Source: an uncultured SAR116 cluster alpha proteobacterium (lineage in GTDB: Bacteria > Pseudomonadota > Alphaproteobacteria > Puniceispirillales > Puniceispirillaceae). Taken from it: a stretch of 45,556 nt of DNA. Location: contig CACNQE010000013.1 in NCBI GenBank assembly GCA_902622515.1, forward strand, positions 1 through 45,556, written 5' to 3'. A program made the position numbers and the translations under genes. Each line of letters begins with the position of its first letter. Positions within the stretch are counted from its first letter, which is position 1. Shown here one piece after another: positions 24,573 through 34,220 of the stretch. Below the pieces are notes generated by a model. That model had not been told where the DNA came from. It worked only from the letters and a program-made list of their open reading frames with translations, and made no database searches.

Positions 24573-25586
24573 ATGCAAATAAGAGACTACATTATCCGTA
24601 GATTGATGATTTTACCAATCCTAATCATTGGAACTTCAATTATTGTTTTTGCGCTTACACGCATTGGGGGCTCACCAATTGGTATATACCTATCCCACGA
24701 AATGAGTCCGGCAGAGGTGCAAGAAATGAAAGAGCGCTTTCATTTGGATAAGCCTGTTCCAGTTCAATATTTTTACTGGATAAAGGGAGTTTCGCAGGGT
24801 GATCTTGGATGGTCTGGAGTTGCCTCCGCTCCAGTTGTTGATGTCTTTCCTAAAAAATTTGCGGCAACTATGGAACTAGCGATTGCAGCAGGCATTGTTG
24901 CTGTATCTCTTGGAATAGCTATGGGGACTTTTGCAGGCGCGAGACGGAACAAAATATCTGACCACATAATTAGAGTGGTATCTGTAAGTGGAGCCAGTAT
25001 GCCCCTTTTTTGGTTTGCCATCTTATTGTTGATTATATTCTGGGTGTGGCTGGGTTGGTTCCCGATTGGGAGAAGTGACCCGAATTTATTTGAGGCAATA
25101 CCGCATCCAACTGGTTTCTATACCATTGATGCTCTGTTAGCTGGTAATTTTTCTGCGTTTAGAGATGCGATTTGGCATTTAATTATGCCTGCGGTAGCCT
25201 TAGGCTACGGAGCGACCGCAATTATTGCAAGAATGATGCGTTCGTCACTGATCGAGGAATTGCAAGAAGATTATGTTGACGCTGCAAAAGCTAAGGGTTT
25301 AGCAGAAAGGGTGGTGTTAAAAAAACATGCGCGTCGTAACGCCCTCGTTCCAACAGTTACCGTTATAGGATTGACTTTTGGTTTTCTATTGCAAGGAACG
25401 GTTGTAGCAGAAATTATATTCAGGTGGCCGGGTCTCGGACGCTGGATGGCTTCAGCCGTTCTTAGAGGTGACCAAGCCACGATAATGACTTATGTGATGT
25501 TTACCAGTATCTTATTTCTTTTTGTTAATTTAGTCGTAGATATAATATATGCGTATCTAGACCGCCGGGTAGTTCTCGGAGATTAA
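24573..25586 (+). CDS. ABC transporter permease, DppB/OppB-like
   Basis: A 337-residue inner-membrane permease. It begins with MQIRDYIIRRLMILPILIIG and a first membrane segment, followed by a periplasmic loop with RFHLDKPVPVQYFYWIKGV, typical of the family. The coupling region reads AKAKGLAERVVLKKHARRNA, then LQGTVVAEIIFRWPGLGRWM near the C terminus. About six membrane segments are visible. It ends one base before the DppC-like gene, so the two are co-translated. It forms a heterodimeric channel with the next product. Confidence 0.93.
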   Translation: MQIRDYIIRRLMILPILIIGTSIIVFALTRIGGSPIGIYLSHEMSPAEVQEMKERFHLDKPVPVQYFYWIKGVSQGDLGWSGVASAPVVDVFPKKFAATMELAIAAGIVAVSLGIAMGTFAGARRNKISDHIIRVVSVSGASMPLFWFAILLLIIFWVWLGWFPIGRSDPNLFEAIPHPTGFYTIDALLAGNFSAFRDAIWHLIMPAVALGYGATAIIARMMRSSLIEELQEDYVDAAKAKGLAERVVLKKHARRNALVPTVTVIGLTFGFLLQGTVVAEIIFRWPGLGRWMASAVLRGDQATIMTYVMFTSILFLFVNLVVDIIYAYLDRRVVLGD

Positions 25587-25587
25587 G

Positions 25588-26520
25588 ATGAAAAAAAACG
25601 CTCAAAATGCGGGGATTGATGAAGTCAATTTTTATGACTCTGCTTTCAATGTTCGTCTCAAACGCAATTTAGAAATATTAAGTAATGTCCTTGCTAATCC
25701 AACAACTGTATTAGGATTAATCATCGTTATTTTAATGTTGGCGATGGCTATTTTTGCACCGGTAATTACCGAGCCGAATACTCCCGACCCTTACCAAATG
25801 CCAAGAGATTGGAAAGCGGCGCGCTCTGCTCCGCTCACACCAGGGCACATACTTGGGACTACAAATAGAGGTGGAGATGTATTTTACGGAGTCGTATGGG
25901 GTGCTAGAACCTCATTAAAATTATCAATACTTGTTGTATCACTTACTGTAGTTCTGGGAGTTATAATAGGAAGCGTTGCTGGAATAGTTGGAGGAAAAGT
26001 AGACGAAATTTTAATGCGAATTGTTGACGTTTTTTTATCAATACCAGAACTAATCTTTGCATTAGCTATCGCTGCTATTCTTGGTCCGTCTTTTACCAAC
26101 ATTATATTGGCATTAGTAATAGTTTTTTGGGTGAAATATGCTCGAATTATGCGTGCTCAAGTTATCAGAATTAAACAAAGAGAATATGTGGATGCAGCAA
26201 AAATAATGGGTGCTTCCAAATTGCAGATATATCTAAAGGATATTTTGCCAAACTCATTTAGTCCAGTCATGGTGCAAGCCACCTTAGATATGGGAAATAT
26301 CGTTCTTGTAGGTGCTACATTATCTTTTATTGGTTTGTCAGAAGCGGGTATTGCTGAATGGGGAGTGCTAGTTTCTGAGGGACAGGCTGGAATTTCAGCT
26401 GGGAGATGGTGGGCATCTACATTTCCTGGTTTAATGGTATTTTTATGGGCGCTAGCATTTAATTTAGTTGGAGATGGTCTGCGTGATGTTTTAGACCCGA
26501 GGACTGAGACAAAGAGGTAA
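25588..26520 (+). CDS. ABC transporter permease, DppC/OppC-like
   Basis: A 310-residue partner permease. An N-terminal cytoplasmic stretch is followed by LANPTTVLGLIIVILMLAM, then the family's LTPGHILGTTNRGGDVFYGV, and the coupling region VDAAKIMGASKLQIYLKDIL. GATLSFIGLSEAGIAEWGVL near the C terminus is diagnostic. The ATG lies one base after the DppB-like stop, with GGAG in the preceding codons, and the DppD-like ATPase starts two bases after its own stop. The five genes from 22814 to 29071 therefore form one importer operon. Confidence 0.93.
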   Translation: MKKNAQNAGIDEVNFYDSAFNVRLKRNLEILSNVLANPTTVLGLIIVILMLAMAIFAPVITEPNTPDPYQMPRDWKAARSAPLTPGHILGTTNRGGDVFYGVVWGARTSLKLSILVVSLTVVLGVIIGSVAGIVGGKVDEILMRIVDVFLSIPELIFALAIAAILGPSFTNIILALVIVFWVKYARIMRAQVIRIKQREYVDAAKIMGASKLQIYLKDILPNSFSPVMVQATLDMGNIVLVGATLSFIGLSEAGIAEWGVLVSEGQAGISAGRWWASTFPGLMVFLWALAFNLVGDGLRDVLDPRTETKR

Positions 26521-26522
26521 TT

Positions 26523-27707
26523 ATGTCACCGGATAATTTAGATATACAAAATTCTTTGGATAAAGATTTAATTGCATCAGTGACTGATTTGAAAGTCTAT
26601 TTTGAATCAAAGCAAGGAATGGTCCACTCTGTAGACGGTGTAAGCTTTGACATCGTTGATGGCGAAATGATGGGACTAGTAGGCGAAACAGGCTGTGGAA
26701 AAAGTGTAACTGCTCGTACATTTATGCAATTGGTACAATCACCACCAGGTATGCTTGCAGGTGGTAATATTAAATTTAGAAGCAAAAATATCAAGAATGG
26801 TTCTCAAGTTATAGATTTATTAGATTTGTCAGAGAATCAAATAAGAGAATTACGTGGTGAGCGTATCGCTATGATTTTCCAAGATCCAGGTAAAGCACTC
26901 AATCCTGGTCTAACCATTCGCACACAGGTAGCTGAGGTTTTTCAGGAACATCGGGAAAATGATGTTTTAGAAGAAGCTGGACTTAAAAATAAATTAACGG
27001 GTGTAACCGAATATTTCGTAAAAAAATATATTAAACAGGAAGCAGGTTTTCTAGTAACAACATTATTCAAAATACCTCCATTAAGTACCTATAAAAAGAA
27101 GATTGATAGCGGCATAAATCGATTGGTTGCAGAAGCATTAGAGGAAACTCAAATCCCTAACCCTACCAAGGTTATGGAACGGTATCCTCATGAACTCTCT
27201 GGCGGAATGAAGCAACGTGTAATGATTGCTCAAGCAATTGCTTGCAATCCAGATTTGCTTATTGCAGACGAACCTACTACTGCATTAGATGTTACAGTCC
27301 AAGCGAGGGTACTTGACCTTATTAAAGAATTACAAAAAAGACATAAAACCTCAGTTCTCTACATAAGTCACGACTTATCGTTGGTGAGAAGAATATGTGA
27401 TAGAATTGCAGTTATGTATGCGGGGCAAATAGTAGAAACTGGGGATGCAGAGACTATTTTTAATCAACCAAAACATCCCTACACACAAGGTCTGATTAAT
27501 GCTTTACCTTCAATGAGCCATGAGCGAGGAAAACTGGAAGCAATAGAAGGAATAGTTCCAGAGCTAATAGAACCAGAACCTGGTTGTCGATTTGTAAGCA
27601 GATGTATGCGAAGAAAGGCAAACTGTGAAGAAATTGACCCAAAATTAAAGCCAATATCTGAAGTAAATAAATCGCACAAAGTCGCTTGTCTACTCTACGA
27701 GGCTTAA
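26523..27707 (+). CDS. ABC transporter ATP-binding protein, DppD/OppD-like, with an insertion
   Basis: A 394-residue ATPase. Walker A is GETGCGKSVTAR, the Q-loop is AMIFQDPGKALNPG, the signature PHELSGGMKQRVMIAQAIA, Walker B LLIADEPTTALD and the H-loop LYISHDLSLV. The C-terminal oligo_HPY region has GCRFVSRCMRRKANC and ends with KVACLLYEA. Between the Q-loop and the signature there are about 106 residues, roughly 45 more than usual, forming a lysine-rich helical insert around ITGVTEYFVKKYIKQ and KIPPLSTYKKKIDSG. It pairs with the DppF-like ATPase encoded downstream. The role of the insert is unknown. Confidence 0.92.
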   Translation: MSPDNLDIQNSLDKDLIASVTDLKVYFESKQGMVHSVDGVSFDIVDGEMMGLVGETGCGKSVTARTFMQLVQSPPGMLAGGNIKFRSKNIKNGSQVIDLLDLSENQIRELRGERIAMIFQDPGKALNPGLTIRTQVAEVFQEHRENDVLEEAGLKNKLTGVTEYFVKKYIKQEAGFLVTTLFKIPPLSTYKKKIDSGINRLVAEALEETQIPNPTKVMERYPHELSGGMKQRVMIAQAIACNPDLLIADEPTTALDVTVQARVLDLIKELQKRHKTSVLYISHDLSLVRRICDRIAVMYAGQIVETGDAETIFNQPKHPYTQGLINALPSMSHERGKLEAIEGIVPELIEPEPGCRFVSRCMRRKANCEEIDPKLKPISEVNKSHKVACLLYEA

Positions 27708-27769
27708 CAATTTATTTTATAAACATATGCAAAAAAATAAGATAGATAATACTTTAAGGAAATTTAACA

Positions 27770-29071
27770 ATGTCCAACTCTAAAAATACTATTTTAAGTC
27801 TCAGAAATGTGAAAAAGCATTTCCCGATTAAAGAGGGCGTGTTTCAAAATGTTGTTGGTCAGGTGCATGCTGTTGACGGTGTTAGCTTTGATATAGGTGC
27901 TGGAGAAACGGTTGGTTTAGTTGGAGAAAGTGGATGCGGAAAAACAACAATTGGTAGATGTGTATCAGGCCTTGAGCCATTGACTGATGGTGATATCTTT
28001 TTTGATTTAACGCCAGAAAAGTTAGTTGCATTGGAGGACTTTGAAAAACATCAATCTGAAATTAAAAATAAATACCTTATTGATGAAATACAATCTACTT
28101 CAAACATAAGCAAGATTGAAGGGGACGACTTTTATAATTATAGAAGAAATTGTCAGATGGTATTTCAGGACTCTTTTTCTTCTTTATCTCCCCGTCAATT
28201 GGTGAGTGATATAGTGTCTCGTCCTTTGAAAATACATAAAGTTTGTGCAGATAATGAATTGATACCACGTACGATTGAATTGTTGGAGCAGGTTGGTCTC
28301 GGAAAACAGCACTTATATCGATTTCCACATCAATTCTCTGGTGGCCAGCGTCAGCGTATTTCTATAGCGAGAGCGCTAGCTCTTGACCCTAAGTTAATAG
28401 TCCTAGACGAACCCACCAGTGCTTTAGATGTCTCGGTTCAAGCTCAAATCTTAAATCTTTTACATGATCTTCAGAAACAACGCGGGCTTTCATATCTTTT
28501 TATTACTCATAATTTGTCTGTTATAAGGCATATGGCAGACAAAATAGTAGTCATGTACCTTGGAAAGGTCGTAGAGGCCGGAAAAACTGAAGATATTTTT
28601 GCTAATCCTCAACACCCCTACACTAAGGCGCTTCTTGCAGCTAGTCCAGATTTATCAGAAGATGTTATGTCAGATATGGCTGCTTTGGATGGTCCGATAC
28701 CGGATCCGGCGCGTCCACCACAAGGATGCAGTTTTCGAACACGATGTCCCGTTTCTCGAACCGAGTGTGGTTGGGAGGTTGATGATATTATAAGACGTTT
28801 GGAACACCATGAGACCCTGATAGACTCAATTAAATCTGTTCATCAACCTGATGCATTTAATGCTAAACTTACATTTGAAACATCTTTATCAGCAATTGAG
28901 CTAAAAGATGTGGTCGGTACGAAAGATATTCCTAAACAGATGAGAAAAGCGATAAAGAAAATTGAGGTCAAAGGAAATGATGTAAACATTTCCTTTGACC
29001 CTGTCCAGACCGTGCCGTTAGTGCAAAGTGAAAATGGGTCCCTTTCAAGGTGTGTATTAGCAAATAAATAA
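27770..29071 (+). CDS. ABC transporter ATP-binding protein, DppF/OppF-like, with two insertions
   Basis: A 433-residue ATPase. Walker A is GESGCGKTTIGR, the Q-loop QMVFQDSFSSLSPRQ, the signature FSGGQRQRISIARALA, Walker B LIVLDEPTSALD and the H-loop LFITHNLSVI. About 30 residues more than usual lie between Walker A and the Q-loop (around EDFEKHQSEIKNKYLI). In the C-terminal oligo_HPY region, about 90 residues separate GCSFRTRCPVSRTEC from the final cysteine in SRCVLANK, where 20 or so are usual. AAGGAAATTTAACA precedes the ATG, so it is translated on its own after a 62-base gap. The long C-terminal region is unlike most relatives. Confidence 0.9.
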   Translation: MSNSKNTILSLRNVKKHFPIKEGVFQNVVGQVHAVDGVSFDIGAGETVGLVGESGCGKTTIGRCVSGLEPLTDGDIFFDLTPEKLVALEDFEKHQSEIKNKYLIDEIQSTSNISKIEGDDFYNYRRNCQMVFQDSFSSLSPRQLVSDIVSRPLKIHKVCADNELIPRTIELLEQVGLGKQHLYRFPHQFSGGQRQRISIARALALDPKLIVLDEPTSALDVSVQAQILNLLHDLQKQRGLSYLFITHNLSVIRHMADKIVVMYLGKVVEAGKTEDIFANPQHPYTKALLAASPDLSEDVMSDMAALDGPIPDPARPPQGCSFRTRCPVSRTECGWEVDDIIRRLEHHETLIDSIKSVHQPDAFNAKLTFETSLSAIELKDVVGTKDIPKQMRKAIKKIEVKGNDVNISFDPVQTVPLVQSENGSLSRCVLANK

Positions 29072-29111
29072 AAACCAGAAAATAAAAAACAAATTTTTTA
29101 GCTACAATTTA

Positions 29112-30131
29112 TCAAACGTAAAATAGATCTATTTCCTGCCCGTTTCTATTGATGGTATCTTTTTTTACTTTGTTTTGTTTGGAAAGATGATTTAAATGAG
29201 CTCTAGACTCTCCTGCAGCAAAAAATAATTCGTGGCTTTCGAAACGCTTATTAAATAATAAGTCTATTCCATCACTTACTGATAACGGTTTTTTTTGTGC
29301 ATTGGATAATAAGATTTCTAATCGTTGATTATGATGCCTAATTAAATCAAGTGCTCTTAGATTGCCATTTTTAAATGGCCAATCATGGCCTGGATAAATT
29401 CTTATTTCGGGGTCAAGAGTTGTCATATCTTCTAGATATTCTAAGTAATCGCCTAGAACATCTTTGTCTATATCTCTAATATCCGCTGATATATTGGGTG
29501 AGATTCTTGGTAGCAGAAAATCTGTTGGTAAAAAGAGTTTATCACGTTCATTAATAAAGGAAATCTGACCCGAACTGTGCCCACTGTCAATTCTGCATCG
29601 CCAATTACTTGATGTACCTTGTATAGTATCCTCTGCAGAAAAATTATTGAAATCTGGTAATTCGGGAACATAACGTTTATATCTAGAGGAGTCATTTCGG
29701 CCAAGTTCGATCTCTTCTAACGGAAGACCATATTTTGAGTAAATAGACACTAAGAGGTCTGAAAATTCAGAGAATGACATATTAAAGATAAACTGAGAAT
29801 GTTTCATTTCTGCTCTAGAAATATAGCATTTTGCCCCAGTCATGTTTGCCAATTCAGCTGCGAACCCTATGTGATCAACATGATGGTGAGTTATGATAAT
29901 TTTATCTATAGGTTTTGTAGAAAGCAAACCACTCAAGAGGGACTTCCAATATTTTTTAGTTTCCTCTCCATAAATGCCGGCGTCAACAATCACCCACCCG
30001 TCTTTTGTATCTATTATAAATAGATTAATATGATTCAGTCGAAATGGAAGTGGAAGCCTACCCCAATATAAATCTGGGCTAAGTTTTACTAGTTTATTTA
30101 CTTGGGGTAATTCTATTGGTAGCTGTTTCAT
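29112..30131 (-). CDS. MBL-fold metallo-hydrolase
   Basis: A 339-residue metallo-beta-lactamase-fold hydrolase. The dinuclear zinc site is complete: ITHHHVDHIGF (HxHxDH), the histidine in DSGHSSGQISF, the aspartate in LPTDFLLPRI and the last histidine in IYPGHDWPF. A C-terminal helical extension after the barrel (about 250-339) resembles that of LACTB2-like and related thioesterase members. It is divergent from the acyl-CoA dehydrogenase gene, so hydrolysis of a thioester or lactone in the same pathway is plausible. It converges on the DppF-like gene with a short gap and no clear terminator. The substrate is unknown. Confidence 0.88.
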   Translation of the reverse strand: MKQLPIELPQVNKLVKLSPDLYWGRLPLPFRLNHINLFIIDTKDGWVIVDAGIYGEETKKYWKSLLSGLLSTKPIDKIIITHHHVDHIGFAAELANMTGAKCYISRAEMKHSQFIFNMSFSEFSDLLVSIYSKYGLPLEEIELGRNDSSRYKRYVPELPDFNNFSAEDTIQGTSSNWRCRIDSGHSSGQISFINERDKLFLPTDFLLPRISPNISADIRDIDKDVLGDYLEYLEDMTTLDPEIRIYPGHDWPFKNGNLRALDLIRHHNQRLEILLSNAQKKPLSVSDGIDLLFNKRFESHELFFAAGESRAHLNHLSKQNKVKKDTINRNGQEIDLFYV

Positions 30132-30265
30132 TATTTTATCTAACTTGCGGAAAACAAAAGAGTAAAAATTTTATATTTTGAAATGCTAAGGATCAAAGAT
30201 GACTGCGTCAATTGCCGCTTTTATGATATAAGAAATAAAGACAGAGTTAAAAAGGTTAATTTGAA

Positions 30266-32047
30266 ATGTATACCCCACCAATTCAGGATCAAAAATTCGT
30301 TTTAGAATATTTAATTGGCTTTGATTCAATAGTTCAACAACTGAGCATGAACGGCCAGAAACCGGAAGAACTAGATAAAGACCTTATTTGGTCAATTTTG
30401 GATGAAGCTGGGAAATTTGCCAGCACTGTTTTAGCTCCAATTAACCACACAGGTGACCAACAAAATTCTACAATTACCGAAGAGGGATGCGTAAGAACTC
30501 CTGATGGTTTTAAAGAAGCTTATAGGGCCATGTGCGAAGCAGGTTGGACAACATTAGAGGCAAAAAGTGAGTGGGGTGGTCAGCAAATGCCCATGAGTGT
30601 AAGTGCAGCAGTATGTGAAATGTGGCATTCCGCAAATATGAGCTTTGCGCTTTGTCATCTTTTAAGTCAAGGACAAATATATGCTCTTCAGAAATCTGCA
30701 TCACAAGAACAGAAGGAAACGTATTTGCCTAATCTTATTTCTGGAAAATGGACAGGAACAATGAATTTAACAGAACCACAAGCTGGGACAGATTTATCAA
30801 AAATTAGAACGAAAGCAGTCCGAGAAGGGGACCACTATAAAATTTCTGGTCAGAAAATTTATATTACTTATGGTGAGCATGATATGGCAGAAAACATAAT
30901 CCATCTAGTGCTTGCAAGAACACCAAATGCACCAGAGGGTATTCAAGGAATTTCGCTATTTATTGTTCCTAAAATTTTATTGAAGAATGATGGTGGCCTC
31001 GATAAGCCAAATGACATTAGGTGCATTTCTATTGAGAAAAAACTTGGAATAAAAGGCTCGCCAACGGCTGTTCTGCAATATGGTGATAATGGTGGCGCTA
31101 TTGGTTATTTGGTCGGAGAGGAGAACAAAGGTCTAGAGATAATGTTTGGTATGATGAACCATGCTCGATTTAGTGTTGGTCTGCAGGGATTAGCGATTGC
31201 GGAGAGGGCGTATCAGAAAGCAGTCCTCTATGCAGAAACGCGAGTACAAGGCATTCCTATCGCAGCAGAAAAAGGTACACCAATTAATCAGCATCCAGAT
31301 GTTTTGAGATTATTATCTATAATGAGATCTGAAATAGATGCAATGAGGGCACTAATTTTTACAGGTGCGAATGCAATGGATATAGCGGATAATTGTGCGA
31401 AGGAAGTTTTTGAAAATGAGCAGAAAAGAGCTTCTGTTTTGATACCGATTATCAAGGGCTGGATAACTGAGCTCTCTGTATTGCATTGCTCAAGTGGTCT
31501 GCAAATTCACGGAGGTATGGGGTTTATTGAAGAAACAGGCGCTGCACAATATTTCCGTGACTCAAGAATCTTACCTATCTATGAGGGCACAACTGCTATT
31601 CAGGCAAATGATTTGATGTTTCGCAAAACCATAAGAGATGAGGGTCAGACAATTCGTCTTCTTATAGAAGAAATAGAAAAAGAAATGGAAGTAGTAGATG
31701 ATAAGTATTCAAAGCCTATATCCAATGCAATTGCGGACGTTATTTCTACTTTAGAAACATTATTATCAAAAGCCAATGATTCACGATATCTAGCCGCCAA
31801 CGGAGTAAATTGGTTAATGCAGCTTGGATATTTTTGTGGTGGATGGATGGCTGTTAAATCAGCGGATAGGGCAATAAAAAATGCTAACAGACTGCCAGAT
31901 GAGTTTGTTAAGTCAAAAATAATATGTGCGCAAATTTATCTCCAGCATAGTTTGCCTCATGTTAGAACCTATTCTAACGTAATAAATCATGAAGATAATT
32001 CGATTCTAAATATGGATGTTAACTGGCTGCATCGACGAACTGCATAA
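30266..32047 (+). CDS. Acyl-CoA dehydrogenase, DmdC-like large form
   Basis: A 593-residue FAD-dependent dehydrogenase, longer than the roughly 390-residue standard form. It has the FAD/substrate motifs TMNLTEPQAGTDLSKI and GDHYKISGQKIYITYGEHD, a second flavin-contacting region IHGGMGFIEETGAAQYFRDS, and the catalytic glutamate in LPIYEGTTAIQANDL. The N-terminal extension and the extra C-terminal helical domain match the group that includes DmdC, which oxidises methylmercaptopropionyl-CoA in DMSP breakdown, though the group also has other members. AAGG lies about 12 bases before the ATG. It begins a plus-strand set with MetY-like, alpha/beta hydrolase and FadN-like genes. The acyl substrate is not certain. 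Confidence 0.87.
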   Translation: MYTPPIQDQKFVLEYLIGFDSIVQQLSMNGQKPEELDKDLIWSILDEAGKFASTVLAPINHTGDQQNSTITEEGCVRTPDGFKEAYRAMCEAGWTTLEAKSEWGGQQMPMSVSAAVCEMWHSANMSFALCHLLSQGQIYALQKSASQEQKETYLPNLISGKWTGTMNLTEPQAGTDLSKIRTKAVREGDHYKISGQKIYITYGEHDMAENIIHLVLARTPNAPEGIQGISLFIVPKILLKNDGGLDKPNDIRCISIEKKLGIKGSPTAVLQYGDNGGAIGYLVGEENKGLEIMFGMMNHARFSVGLQGLAIAERAYQKAVLYAETRVQGIPIAAEKGTPINQHPDVLRLLSIMRSEIDAMRALIFTGANAMDIADNCAKEVFENEQKRASVLIPIIKGWITELSVLHCSSGLQIHGGMGFIEETGAAQYFRDSRILPIYEGTTAIQANDLMFRKTIRDEGQTIRLLIEEIEKEMEVVDDKYSKPISNAIADVISTLETLLSKANDSRYLAANGVNWLMQLGYFCGGWMAVKSADRAIKNANRLPDEFVKSKIICAQIYLQHSLPHVRTYSNVINHEDNSILNMDVNWLHRRTA

Positions 32048-32090
32048 AACTTCATGTTAGAAATAAATATTTAAATTAAGGGGTAATCCA

Positions 32091-33380
32091 TTGAGTAAAA
32101 AATATAATTTCGACACACTTAGTCTGCATGCTGGTCAAACACCTGATGAGGAGTTTGGCTCAAGGGCCGTTCCAATTCATCAAACTACTTCTTATGTTTT
32201 TCGTGATACGCGCCATGCTGCTGCCCTGTATAATATGGAGATTGGTGGACATTTATATTCTCGAATATCAAATCCAACTGTTGCTGTTCTAGAGCAGCGT
32301 GTTGCCGCTTTAGATGATGCAGTTGCGGCAACGGCTACAAGTTCAGGCATGGCTGCGTTATTTTCATCAATATTAACAGTTTGTTCAGCTGGTGATCATA
32401 TTGTTGCTTCTTCTCAACTATACGGCGCGAACGTAAATTTACTGAAATACACGCTTCCACGCTTTGGCATACATACAAGTTTTGTTGACCCAACAAATCA
32501 TTTTGAGGTCAAATCAGCAATAAAAGAAAATACTAAATTATTCTTTTCTGAAATTATAGGTAACCCAGGTCTTGTGGTTCTAGATGTTGATGCATTAGCA
32601 ACTATTTGCAAGGAGCATTCAATCTTATTTATGATTGATGGTACCTTTAATACCCCCTATTTAATGGCACCTGTAAAAAACGGTGTAAACATAATCATTC
32701 ATTCTCTTACAAAATGGATAGGTGGACACGGCGTAGCAATTGGTGGAGTAGTTGTTGATGGTGGAAATTTTGACTGGGGTAGTACAGATAAATATCCAAC
32801 CATCTCAGAACCACATTATGCTATGGATGGTATTAATTTTTATGAGGAGTTTGGTCCGGCCGCTTTTACAGCAAAGTTTCGGGCAGAGGCGATGTATAAT
32901 TTTGGGCCCTCACTCGCACCAATGAATGCATTTCATATTCTACAGGGTTTAGAAACTTTGCCTCTTAGGATGCAAAGACATATCGAAAATACTGAAAAAT
33001 TGCTTAAATTTTTGACAGCTCACGAACAGGTTTCATGGGTTCGTCATCCTTTTTTACCGGAGCATCCGCAATATAAATTAGCAAAAAAAATGCTTCCAAA
33101 GGGAGCTGGATCTATTATTACATTTGGGATAAAGGGCGGGCGTGATGCTGGAAGAAAATTTATTGAAGCCGTTTCACTATCGTCTCATCTCGCTAATGTC
33201 GGTGATGCAAAGACGCTTGTAATTCATCCTGCCAGCACAACTCATTCTCATATTGATGCGGATGCTATGAAATCTGCTGGACTTACAGATGATATGATAC
33301 GTTTATCTGTTGGTTTGGAAGATATATCTGATATTGTTTCGGATTTTGAACAAGGACTGAAGGCAGCAAGTAAGCTGTAG
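32091..33380 (+). CDS. O-acetylhomoserine (thiol)-lyase-like PLP enzyme (MetY family)
   Basis: A 429-residue Cys/Met-metabolism PLP enzyme. It starts with NFDTLSLHAGQTPDEEFGSR, has the YSRISNPTVAVLEQRVAALD region, SSGMAALFSSIL and the PLP lysine K208 in HSLTKWIGGHG. These match O-acetylhomoserine sulfhydrylases, which add sulfide or methanethiol to O-acetylhomoserine to give homocysteine or methionine. The start is TTG 32091, clearly preceded by AAGGGGTAATCCA. It sits between an acyl-CoA dehydrogenase and a hydrolase rather than with other methionine genes, which hints that it captures a thiol released by this catabolic route. No SAM riboswitch fits in the 43-base gap before it. Confidence 0.9.
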   Translation: MSKKYNFDTLSLHAGQTPDEEFGSRAVPIHQTTSYVFRDTRHAAALYNMEIGGHLYSRISNPTVAVLEQRVAALDDAVAATATSSGMAALFSSILTVCSAGDHIVASSQLYGANVNLLKYTLPRFGIHTSFVDPTNHFEVKSAIKENTKLFFSEIIGNPGLVVLDVDALATICKEHSILFMIDGTFNTPYLMAPVKNGVNIIIHSLTKWIGGHGVAIGGVVVDGGNFDWGSTDKYPTISEPHYAMDGINFYEEFGPAAFTAKFRAEAMYNFGPSLAPMNAFHILQGLETLPLRMQRHIENTEKLLKFLTAHEQVSWVRHPFLPEHPQYKLAKKMLPKGAGSIITFGIKGGRDAGRKFIEAVSLSSHLANVGDAKTLVIHPASTTHSHIDADAMKSAGLTDDMIRLSVGLEDISDIVSDFEQGLKAASKL

Positions 33381-33405
33381 TAAATGGATTTATTAGGATG
33401 GCTTC

Positions 33406-34194
33406 ATGAAATTAAATTTTAATAATCATTTAACATATCTCTCAACTGGAGGTAAAAATCCGTCATCTAAAGGTGAATCGCTTATTTTCTTGCCAGGGAG
33501 TGGTCAGACTCACCTTACTTTTGTTTTACAAACGCGTTTTTTTGCATTTGAGGGATATTCAATTTATGCCCCTGATTTTCCAGGGCATGGATATTCTTCT
33601 GGAAAACCACTAGAAACCATTGAAGAAATGGCAGATTGGGTTGCACAACTTATGAATTATTTTAAAATTCAGTCAGCCGTATTGATCGGTCATTCACAAG
33701 GTTGTCTTGTTACAATCGCACTTGCTCATAAATATCCTGAATTAGCGCAGAAACTCATTCTAATTGCTGGTGCATTACAAATCAGAGTTAATGATTATTT
33801 ATTAGAAAAATCAGCAAGTGCATTATCTGATGCTATATCAATGATGACTGAATGGGGTCATGGTAAAAATGGTCATTTTTTTTCCCCGTCGCAGCCAGGT
33901 CATTCTTTATTGGGTATTGGCAGGGAATTAATGATGTCGAATACACCAAAAGCATTAAATGCTGATTTGCGCGCTTGTAATCTATTTGATGCAACTAATT
34001 TTGCCTCAGAACTTGATTTGCCAGTTCTATGTATCCTTGCAAAAAGTGATAAAATGACACCAATAAATCTAGGCATTAAAATGGCTAATACTATAAAAGA
34101 CGCTAAATTTGTTGAGATAGCTAAATCCGGGCATATGATTCCTCTTGAAAAACCTGATGAAGTAAATTTAGAGATATTAAATTTTATTAAATAA
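33406..34194 (+). CDS. Alpha/beta hydrolase
   Basis: A 262-residue compact alpha/beta hydrolase. The oxyanion region is LIFLPGSGQTHLTF, followed by YAPDFPGHGYSSGKPL. The nucleophile is the serine in LIGHSQGCLVTIAL, the acid the aspartate in LAKSDKMTPINLG, and the base the histidine in SGHMIPLEKPDE. AGGATGGCTTC precedes the ATG. It is spaced 25 bases after the MetY-like gene and 26 bases before the FadN-like gene, so it belongs to the same set. It could be a thioesterase or an esterase on a beta-oxidation intermediate; this cannot be resolved here. Confidence 0.88.
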   Translation: MKLNFNNHLTYLSTGGKNPSSKGESLIFLPGSGQTHLTFVLQTRFFAFEGYSIYAPDFPGHGYSSGKPLETIEEMADWVAQLMNYFKIQSAVLIGHSQGCLVTIALAHKYPELAQKLILIAGALQIRVNDYLLEKSASALSDAISMMTEWGHGKNGHFFSPSQPGHSLLGIGRELMMSNTPKALNADLRACNLFDATNFASELDLPVLCILAKSDKMTPINLGIKMANTIKDAKFVEIAKSGHMIPLEKPDEVNLEILNFIK

Positions 34195-34220
34195 AAAGAG
34201 AAATTATTAAAGGCATAAAA

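Noticed and set aside
32048-32090. SAM riboswitch before the MetY-like gene
   Set aside because: The gap is only 43 bases and shows none of the conserved elements of SAM-I or SAM-II, so it cannot hold one.
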